Below the pieces are notes generated by a model that saw only the letters and a program-made list of their open reading frames with translations, made no database searches and had not been told where the DNA came from. The position numbers and the translations under genes were made by a program. From positions 1 through 42,597 of the IMG/VR virus record IMGVR_UViG_3300042691_031832: 42,597 nt of DNA. One strand, 5' to 3'. The DNA comes from a virus. Positions 1 through 5,518 of the stretch are shown here, in pieces (the first letter of the stretch is position 1; each line of letters opens with the position of its first letter).

Positions 1-7
1 CACTGAT

Positions 8-1231
8 ATGAAGATCGAATGCACCATCCGCCGCAGTTCGCCGGTGGTCACTACCGCCCGCGTCCTGCAGATGAGCGGCATGTTCGACGTTCAACCGAGC
101 CCCGAGAGCGTGGTGGAGTGGCGGCACTCGTTCGATCTGCCCGAGCCCTGGAACATCGGCGTCATCGTCGGGCCGTCGGGCGCCGGCAAGACCACGCTGG
201 CCCGCGAGGCCTTCGGCGATCAGATCGTGAGCGGCTGGACCTGGCCGGCGGACAAGAGCCTGCTGGACGGCTTCCCGGCCGGCATGGGCGTCAAGGACGT
301 GGTCGGCCTGCTGTCTTCGGTGGGCTTCTCCAGCCCGCCGGCATGGCTGCGGCCCTTCCACGTCCTGAGCAACGGAGAGCAGTTCCGGGTGAACCTGGCC
401 CGCACCATGGCGGAAATGCCCGAGCTGGCGGTGGTGGACGAATTCTCCAGCGTGGTGGACCGCACCGTGGCCCGCATCGGCTCTGCCGCCTTGCAGAAGG
501 CCGTGCGTCGCCGCGGCGGCAAGCTGGTGGCGGTCACGTGCCACTATGACGTGCTCGACTGGCTGGAGCCGGACTGGGTCTATGAACCTCACACGGGGAA
601 GCTCGAAAGGGGGCGGCTTCGGCGACGGCCAAAGATCCAACTGGACATCCATCGCACAACTACCGCGGCGTGGCAGCTTTTCAAGGGACATCACTATCTG
701 AGCCGGGACCTGCACCGCGGCTCCCATTGCTTCGCCGCGACGGTGGAGGGCCGGCCGGCCGCGTTCTGTGCGGTACTTTCGTTTCCTCATGCCCAGCGTC
801 CGGGCTGGCGGGAACATCGCGTGGTGTGCCTGCCGGACTTCCAGGGCGTGGGCATCGGGGAGGCCCTGTCCAACTACGTGGCGGGCTTGTTCGCGGCGAG
901 CGGGAAGCCCTACTGGACGAAGACGAGCCACCCCGGGCACCGGGCGGCGAAAGCGAAGTCGCCGCAGTGGAGGACCCGATACGCGGGCTCTCTCTCACGA
1001 CCGATAGGCAGAACGAGCAGCACGGGAGGCTATGCGGGCTTGGCGATCGACAGGGCCACCTGGAGCTTTGAGTACACCGGACCCGCCAACCCCGTAGACG
1101 CTGCCGCCTTCGGTCTCACCTTCACGCCAGCCCCAGCTCCCGTGCGGTCGTTTCGGGCACGTCTACCCGAAAGAGGCCCGGCTGGCCGCGGAAGGCGAAC
1201 GGTTCGGCGATCCTCACCGGCTCTTCCATGA
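8..1231 (+). CDS. ABC-type ATPase fused to a GNAT acetyltransferase (COG2401-like)
   Basis: The 407-residue product joins two domains. The first is an ABC-type ATPase: Walker A GPSGAGKTT at residues 55-63, a signature-like LSNGEQFRV at 120-128, Walker B LAVVDEF at 140-146 and a switch histidine near 179. From about residue 215 a GNAT-like domain follows, with an acetyl-CoA loop resembling FQGVGIGEAL at 278-287. This order matches COG2401, a family of ABC ATPases fused to a predicted acetyltransferase whose substrate is unknown. There are no membrane segments, so it is not a transporter. The ATG lies 8 bases from the window edge and its promoter is not visible. The last 110 bases are antisense to the facing ASCH gene, and the basic tail after about residue 372 may be dispensable. 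Confidence 0.85.
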   Translation: MKIECTIRRSSPVVTTARVLQMSGMFDVQPSPESVVEWRHSFDLPEPWNIGVIVGPSGAGKTTLAREAFGDQIVSGWTWPADKSLLDGFPAGMGVKDVVGLLSSVGFSSPPAWLRPFHVLSNGEQFRVNLARTMAEMPELAVVDEFSSVVDRTVARIGSAALQKAVRRRGGKLVAVTCHYDVLDWLEPDWVYEPHTGKLERGRLRRRPKIQLDIHRTTTAAWQLFKGHHYLSRDLHRGSHCFAATVEGRPAAFCAVLSFPHAQRPGWREHRVVCLPDFQGVGIGEALSNYVAGLFAASGKPYWTKTSHPGHRAAKAKSPQWRTRYAGSLSRPIGRTSSTGGYAGLAIDRATWSFEYTGPANPVDAAAFGLTFTPAPAPVRSFRARLPERGPAGRGRRTVRRSSPALP

Positions 1232-1526
1232 TCCACGCCACGGCGCCCGGGAAGCCCTCACAGCAGGCCGCCCGCTCGTGGTGCCGCGTCATCGGCTCGC
1301 AACCCACCAGGCGGACCAGGCAGATGGTGGCCTTGAGCGGCAGCGACGCGGCCGGCATCAGGAAGGCGTCGCACAACTGCGGGTCTGGCTCCAGGCGGGT
1401 GGAGCAGATGACCAGCGGGCCCCGGTAGCGGGTGGCCCAGGTCCTGGTTTCGATCGTCTTGCGGCCGCGGGCGATCAATTCTCCCCAGGGCTGGTGGACA
1501 CTCAAGGCTGGTATACTGGTGGTCAT
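1122..1526 (-). CDS. ASCH-domain protein
   Basis: A 134-residue protein opening with a strand followed by HQPWGELIARGRKTIETRTW, the typical ASCH signature (x-PW-x2-LI-x-G-x-K-x2-E-x-R). ASCH domains have a PUA-like fold and are proposed to bind RNA; phages often carry them as stand-alone genes. The start codon overlaps by two bases the ATG of the divergent zinc-ribbon gene at 1525, and the 3' end overlaps the COG2401-like gene by 110 bases. The specific RNA or nucleotide target cannot be inferred. Confidence 0.8.
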   Translation of the reverse strand: MTTSIPALSVHQPWGELIARGRKTIETRTWATRYRGPLVICSTRLEPDPQLCDAFLMPAASLPLKATICLVRLVGCEPMTRHHERAACCEGFPGAVAWIMEEPVRIAEPFAFRGQPGLFRVDVPETTARELGLA

Positions 1527-1779
1527 GGCGTTCCCTTCGTTCCCATGCCCGCGGTGCGGGCGTCTGCTGCTGCCGGAAAGTGCAATCGTGTCGCCCGCCG
1601 CCGGCCATGGCGGGCTGCTGCCTGTCTACTCCTGCCCCGTCTGCACCGTCGCCGCGTCCATGTTCGGCGAGGCGATGGCCCTGCCGTTGACGTTCGCGGT
1701 GGGCCCCGACGGCAAGCCGTTCGATCCGGCCACGCCCGACGGCGAGCTGGCCCCGCCGGCGCCGCAGGCGGATGCCTGA
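1525..1779 (+). CDS. small zinc-ribbon protein
   Basis: An 84-residue protein with CPRC at residues 8-11 and CPVC at 37-40, spaced as in a zinc ribbon, followed by a proline- and acid-rich tail. The ATG at 1525 is divergent from and overlaps the ASCH start. No strong ribosome binding site is seen, but a TATACT sequence about 8 bases upstream could be a -10 element of a leaderless transcript. The last 154 bases are antisense to the 3' end of the ribbon-helix-helix gene. Function unknown; a DNA- or protein-binding role is inferred only from the fold. Confidence 0.55.
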   Translation: MAFPSFPCPRCGRLLLPESAIVSPAAGHGGLLPVYSCPVCTVAASMFGEAMALPLTFAVGPDGKPFDPATPDGELAPPAPQADA

Positions 1780-1931
1780 TGGCGTTCGGCGTACTCGGCC
1801 AGGGCCTCCCTCATCACGTCAGCCGCCGGCATATTGCGACTGGCGGCCAGCTCCTGCAGGCAGTCGGCGGCCTCCGCGGTCAGGCGGAAGTTGATGATGC
1901 GTGTCAGCTTCAAGTGTCGAAAGGGCGACAT
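1626..1931 (-). CDS. ribbon-helix-helix (CopG/Arc-like) protein
   Basis: Residues 8-50 form a ribbon-helix-helix pattern: a strand INFRLT, then helices AEAADCLQELAASR and PAADVMREALAEYAERH. Such proteins dimerise and bind operators through the N-terminal strand. The ATG at 1931 has a GGAG site five bases upstream (reading leftward). The second half is glycine-, serine- and alanine-rich and lies antisense to the zinc-ribbon gene, so only the first half looks functional. The start lies inside the 3' end of the glutaminase gene, suggesting coupled translation. Possible roles are local repressor or antitoxin; no toxin partner is seen. Confidence 0.6.
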   Translation of the reverse strand: MSPFRHLKLTRIINFRLTAEAADCLQELAASRNMPAADVMREALAEYAERHQASACGAGGASSPSGVAGSNGLPSGPTANVNGRAIASPNMDAATVQTGQE

Positions 1932-2586
1932 GGAGTGCTCCGGTTCGGGTGAAAGTGTAGTCGGCCACGGTCGAATCGTTCACGTCGTAGACCTTGCCCA
2001 GGCCGCATCCCGCCAAGCGGGTGGCCAGGAACTTGGCATGGGGTGTATCGGCCACCTGCAGGGGATTGCCGCGCCGGGCGGCGATGATCCTGGAAGGGCC
2101 CGACCAGATGCCCAGAACGGCCAGGCAACCCTCGGTCATGTTCACGGCCCCGGCCAGCCTGCGGGCCCGGCTGCCGTCCAGCCGCTCCGCCAGGAGCCCG
2201 ATGGCTTCGCTGTCGCATTCGCTGGCGGTGGCGAGCCCGTGAGCGGCCACCAGGTCCTCGTAGTTGCGGACAATGCCGTTGTGGACCAAAAGCCCATCGT
2301 CGATCGGGTGCGGGTGGTTGTTGCGGTTGTCGCTGGGGCTGCCGTGTGTGGCCCAGCGAAGATGCCCGACCAGCATAACGCAGCCCGCCGCCCGCTTGAG
2401 CTGGTGCAGGTTGTCCGTGAACCGGCCCGGCCTCTTGAGGCTGCAGAGCTGGCCGGCCGCGTCCACCCAGGCGAGCCCGAAGGCGTGGGGCCCGCGGTCG
2501 ATGTTGGCGGCCACGATCCGCTCCAGGGTCTCCAGAGGGAAGGGCGAATCGGGCCGGCGGCGAATGTATCCGAAGATGCTGCACAT
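1819..2586 (-). CDS. class II glutamine amidotransferase (stand-alone GlmS-type glutaminase domain)
   Basis: A 255-residue protein that begins Met-Cys, giving the N-terminal cysteine nucleophile after Met removal. It keeps GlmS-family glutaminase landmarks: RWATHG at 78-83, HPH at 91-93, HNG at 102-104 and an ECDSE motif near 123-127. This domain hydrolyses glutamine and passes on ammonia. The sugar-isomerase (SIS) domains of GlmS are absent, so another protein must accept the ammonia; the amidoligase directly upstream is the obvious partner. A GGAG site eight bases before the ATG supports the start, and this SD region (GGAGTCAGTCA) is duplicated just upstream. The C-terminal 35 or so residues overlap the next gene and look non-conserved. 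Confidence 0.85.
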   Translation of the reverse strand: MCSIFGYIRRRPDSPFPLETLERIVAANIDRGPHAFGLAWVDAAGQLCSLKRPGRFTDNLHQLKRAAGCVMLVGHLRWATHGSPSDNRNNHPHPIDDGLLVHNGIVRNYEDLVAAHGLATASECDSEAIGLLAERLDGSRARRLAGAVNMTEGCLAVLGIWSGPSRIIAARRGNPLQVADTPHAKFLATRLAGCGLGKVYDVNDSTVADYTFTRTGALHVALSTLEADTHHQLPPDRGGRRLPAGAGRQSQYAGG

Positions 2587-2638
2587 GACTGACTCCTGTC
2601 CTGTTGACTGACTCCCCCGCCCCCCCCTTGGCCACCGG

Positions 2639-3541
2639 CTACAGGCCGGCGGCGATGGCCGAGTCGTATTTTTTCGCCAGCCGCATCAGCTCACGCTTGC
2701 TGGCGTTGAGGCTCGGGGCCCCGTCGGCCTGCAGAGCACCGAAGGCCACCGGCTGGCGGCCCCGGGTCCAGCCCAGCCCGTAGAACAGGCGGGCCATGTC
2801 GGTGGCACCGATCCCGCCGCGGCGGACGGGGCTGGTGGCGGCCACGGCCGGGGCATCCCATTCGGTTGCCCGGCGGCTGGTCATGGCCTTCTCAACCAGG
2901 CCCAGGTACATGCGGACATAGGCGACGATCTTGCCGAAGTTGAGGGTGCCGGGGGCGCCGCGGAATTCCACGGTCGGCTTGTTGGCGGTGAACAGGTTGG
3001 CCAGGTTGATGACGTGGTAGCGGTCGCCGGCGATGTTGCCCATGGCGGAGTAGGTGGTCACGTCGAACCGGAGGCCGCGGAAGGAATTCTTGATCGGCTT
3101 GCAGTAGTTGCCCCGCTCGCGGGCCAGGGTGCCGGTGGAGGCGAACAGGGCCGTCTGGAAGTTGGCGCCCAGGCAGACCAGGCGGCGGAGGGTCTCGGGG
3201 GTGCCCTGCCAGCCCACGTGGACGTGGAAGCCGCAGGTCCGATTGACCTTGGCGCCCCAGGCGGCCAGGGTGGCGAGCACGGCCTTAATCTGGCGGAGGC
3301 CATCGGCCCCGCGGAGCACCGGGGACACCACTTCGATCGGAGCATAGCCGGCCAGGTTCGGCACAATGCTGCCGTCGCGCTGGGCGTTCCAACCCTCGGG
3401 CATTCCCGGGATCTGGCGGCCGGCATGGTAGCTGCCGATCTGGACGTTCTCGGCGACCAGGGCGGCTACCGGAACGAAGCACTCGATTTCCACGCCGTAG
3501 GTCAGGGTCTCGGTCACGCTGTTGTTGTTGCTCTGCGGCAT
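2639..3541 (-). CDS. amidoligase (COOH-NH2 ligase, Amidoligase_2-like)
   Basis: A 300-residue protein with the layout of the Amidoligase_2 family (glutamine-synthetase/ATP-grasp-like fold): TYGVEIE at 14-20, a DGS at 56-58, IEVVSPVL at 69-76, CGFHVHVG at 103-110 and VEFRGAPGT at 191-199. These Glu/His/Arg clusters are the metal, ATP and acyl-phosphate residues of the family, which joins a carboxylate to an amine. The frame stays open 55 codons further upstream, but the ATG at 3541 is preferred because it has an AGGAAAGGA site and the family motifs begin just after it. It lies directly upstream of the glutaminase gene, with a promoter at 3579-3606. Substrate unknown; candidates are a peptide, a wall precursor or a small metabolite. 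Confidence 0.8.
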   Translation of the reverse strand: MPQSNNNSVTETLTYGVEIECFVPVAALVAENVQIGSYHAGRQIPGMPEGWNAQRDGSIVPNLAGYAPIEVVSPVLRGADGLRQIKAVLATLAAWGAKVNRTCGFHVHVGWQGTPETLRRLVCLGANFQTALFASTGTLARERGNYCKPIKNSFRGLRFDVTTYSAMGNIAGDRYHVINLANLFTANKPTVEFRGAPGTLNFGKIVAYVRMYLGLVEKAMTSRRATEWDAPAVAATSPVRRGGIGATDMARLFYGLGWTRGRQPVAFGALQADGAPSLNASKRELMRLAKKYDSAIAAGL

Positions 3542-3578
3542 CTTTCGTTCCTTTCCTGTGTCACTCAGTACGTAAGAC

Positions 3579-3606
3579 ATTATCGCACACGGGCGGAGAA
3601 AAACAA
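3579..3606 (-). promoter_or_regulatory. sigma70-like promoter for the amidoligase/glutaminase pair
   Basis: Reading leftward, TTGTTT (3606-3601), a 16-base spacer and GATAAT (3584-3579), inside an AT-rich island. The predicted RNA start is about 30 bases before the amidoligase ATG, leaving room for its ribosome binding site. A TTTGGAAA box on the plus strand at 3625-3632 resembles the box found at other promoters here. Confidence 0.5.
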
Positions 3607-3669
3607 GAGGAAAAATGGAAAAAATTTGGAAAGCGGCTAAGTCCTTGTGCGGCCAGCAGCAAACAGGAG

Positions 3670-3715
3670 GGGCCGGCCGGTCGGGGAGCGTGGTTTCCCG
3701 CGACACGGCCGGCCC
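3670..3715. repeat. 10-bp perfect inverted repeat (hairpin)
   Basis: GGGCCGGCCG at 3670-3679 pairs perfectly with CGGCCGGCCC at 3706-3715 around a 26-base loop. It lies just past the Gp37/Gp68-type gene, between that gene and the amidoligase promoter. There is no T-tract on either side, so a classic intrinsic terminator is not supported. Confidence 0.4.
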
Positions 3716-3754
3716 TGGGAGCGTGGAAGGGCTCGGGTATGACTCAGAAGACGT

Positions 3755-4618
3755 TCAAGGGCTCTGCGTCGATCCTGGGGCGATTGCGTGGCACTGGTCG
3801 ATCGGTGGCAGGTCCGGGCGCCAGCGGGTGGCCCCGGCCAGGTTGGCGTCCACCTGCGGCCACTGGCGAAGGTGCCCCGGTATTTCTGTCGCCGAGGCGG
3901 CCGCCGATCCCCATTGCTTGAAGAACACAGGCACGCCGGCACACTGGCACTGCACGACCACCGACGCCACCCATTCCGGTTGCATCTTCCGGGCGCCGGG
4001 CCCGCTCTCGCCGCCGACAATGACCCAGTGGACGCCCTCGATGCACCCCGACAGGTCCACCGGGCCGATGAGCGGCTCCAGGGAGAGAACGCGGCAGGCG
4101 GCCCGGCACTCCAGGAGCTGGCCGGCCCCGGCGTCAAGGCTTCGCTGGTCGGACGCTGAGTAGCCGATGGCCACGTTGGGCCATTCATCTTCCGGTGAGC
4201 CGCGAAGTTCTTCCCGCAGGAACACGGCCGCCGTCGCCGGCCGCTTGGTCAGGACGATGTAGGCGTGGTGATGAGCCACCCGCATGGCCGAGTAGACGGC
4301 GGCAATCTCATGGAATCCCAGGCGGGCGTGGAACAGGTCGGACATGCTGTTGACGAAGACGCAGGCCGGCCGTCGCCAAAGGATCGGATCGGCCAGCTTA
4401 TCGCCGAGCAGGTCCACGCGGCCGGTCCACCGCGGGCGGCCGCCCTCGCGGGTCACGTACCCGGCAAAGGGCCCGCCAGGCCCGGAGAATCGGCAGGCCT
4501 GGCGGGCAGCGTAGCAGTTGTCGCATCCGGCATGGACCGGCGAGCATCCGCGGACCGGATTCCAGACTCGGCCGGCGGCCAGTTGCGGGTGGTGGGTCCA
4601 CTCAATCGCGGTCTTCAC
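3755..4618 (-). CDS. phage Gp37/Gp68-family protein (DUF5131-like)
   Basis: A 287-residue protein starting with an IEWT motif, then VWNPVRGC and a cysteine cluster (Cys25, Cys32, Cys35, C-x6-C-x2-C ending in CDNCYA), and later FVNSMSDLFH, VLTKRP, LSLEPLIGPVDL, VIVGGESGPGAR and VFFKQWG. These are the hallmarks of the phage Gp37/Gp68 family (DUF5131), whose cysteine cluster suggests a radical-SAM-like iron-sulfur site; the reaction is unknown. The start is GTG and forms a GTGA overlap with the stop of the upstream gene, so translation is probably coupled. Confidence 0.8.
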   Translation of the reverse strand: MKTAIEWTHHPQLAAGRVWNPVRGCSPVHAGCDNCYAARQACRFSGPGGPFAGYVTREGGRPRWTGRVDLLGDKLADPILWRRPACVFVNSMSDLFHARLGFHEIAAVYSAMRVAHHHAYIVLTKRPATAAVFLREELRGSPEDEWPNVAIGYSASDQRSLDAGAGQLLECRAACRVLSLEPLIGPVDLSGCIEGVHWVIVGGESGPGARKMQPEWVASVVVQCQCAGVPVFFKQWGSAAASATEIPGHLRQWPQVDANLAGATRWRPDLPPIDQCHAIAPGSTQSP

Positions 4619-5010
4619 TTGGCCTCCGAGCCGTGAACGGCGAGTATGCCCTTCATCTGGATTTCGTAGAGCTGCCGCTGGGCCTCGGCCCGCAGGCTGC
4701 TGCCGATTTCCTTGGCCATCTCCAGGATGATGGTGGCCATGGCCTTGTTGGCCGCCAGGACCTCGTTACGGCGGCGAGCACTCAGGCTGCCGCCGGGCGG
4801 GCGGACAGACTTGCCCATCGTCGCCGCGGCGCCGCGGACGTTGTGGGCGGTGACGTGGAATCCCAGGTCCCCGAAGGCCGAGACGGCCATTTCCGCCAGG
4901 GTCATCCGGTGAATCTCGGCGCACCGCTGCCAGTTGGCCACCACCCAGTCCTCCAGGCGTCGCTCCTGGGCCCGGTCCAGCACGTTTCTTCCCTTGGAAT
5001 CGAGAGACAT
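4615..5010 (-). CDS. conserved-looking hypothetical protein, 131 aa
   Basis: A mostly helical protein that I do not recognise. The N-terminal half (VLDRAQERRLEDWVVANW, then LAEMAVSAFGDLGFHVTAHNV) could be a helix-turn-helix-like DNA-binding region; the C-terminal half is helical and probably coiled. A strong AAGGAG site lies seven bases before the ATG. The stop overlaps the GTG start of the Gp37/Gp68-type gene by four bases, so the two are likely co-translated. Confidence 0.7.
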   Translation of the reverse strand: MSLDSKGRNVLDRAQERRLEDWVVANWQRCAEIHRMTLAEMAVSAFGDLGFHVTAHNVRGAAATMGKSVRPPGGSLSARRRNEVLAANKAMATIILEMAKEIGSSLRAEAQRQLYEIQMKGILAVHGSEAK

Positions 5011-5076
5011 AGCCTACTCCTTCGCATGGTTCGCCGCGGCGGGGCCGGACACACGCCGGCCGCCGCCAGTCGGCAG

Positions 5077-5295
5077 CTATTGATACAGTCCGTTGGGCAG
5101 GCCTTCCCGCCGCACTTCCAGCATGAGGGCCGCCGCTTCCCGCGAGCATCGCCCGCCGACGGCCGCCAGGGCCAGCTCTTCCTCGGGCGAGAGCATGGCC
5201 ACGATCTGTTTCCGCCGCGGGCCTTGCTTGAGGGCCTGGGCCTCGGCCTTGGCCCGGTCGCACAGGCCCGCCAGCTTCGCAATCGCCGGGCTCAT
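5077..5295 (-). CDS. small hypothetical protein, 72 aa
   Basis: A short, helical, charged protein (alanine-, arginine- and glutamate-rich) with no recognised family. Its ATG forms an ATGA overlap with the stop of the upstream 72-residue gene, which supports both boundaries. A 66-base gap separates its stop from the next leftward gene. Confidence 0.6.
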   Translation of the reverse strand: MSPAIAKLAGLCDRAKAEAQALKQGPRRKQIVAMLSPEEELALAAVGGRCSREAAALMLEVRREGLPNGLYQ

Positions 5296-5510
5296 ACGGC
5301 CCCCCTTCGGATGCGGTGGCGAATCTGTTGCTCCGCCCCGTGCCGCACGATGGCCTGGTAGGTCACGTGGTAGCGTTCCTTTGTTCCGACCAGGCGGACT
5401 TCGATGTAGGACGGGTACAGCGTCGTCTCCACCGGCCGCTCATGCCCCCTGTCAAACTCGGTGGCCGCGGTGCGGAAGGGCCCGACGGCGGCCTTGATGG
5501 TCCTGGCCAT
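5292..5510 (-). CDS. small hypothetical protein, 72 aa
   Basis: The frame is open further upstream into the helicase gene, but the ATG at 5510 has a perfect AGGAGG site, which itself lies across the end of the helicase-methyltransferase gene. The protein is beta-rich (RPVETTLYPSYIEVRLV, YHVTYQAIVRHG). No family recognised. The position between the helicase-methyltransferase fusion and a coupled small gene suggests an early accessory role. Confidence 0.65.
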   Translation of the reverse strand: MARTIKAAVGPFRTAATEFDRGHERPVETTLYPSYIEVRLVGTKERYHVTYQAIVRHGAEQQIRHRIRRGAV

Positions 5511-5518
5511 GGTGCCTC

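Noticed and set aside
1834-2592. A plus-strand frame opposite the glutaminase gene
   Set aside because: The glutaminase active-site motifs on the minus strand are unmistakable; this frame is its shadow.
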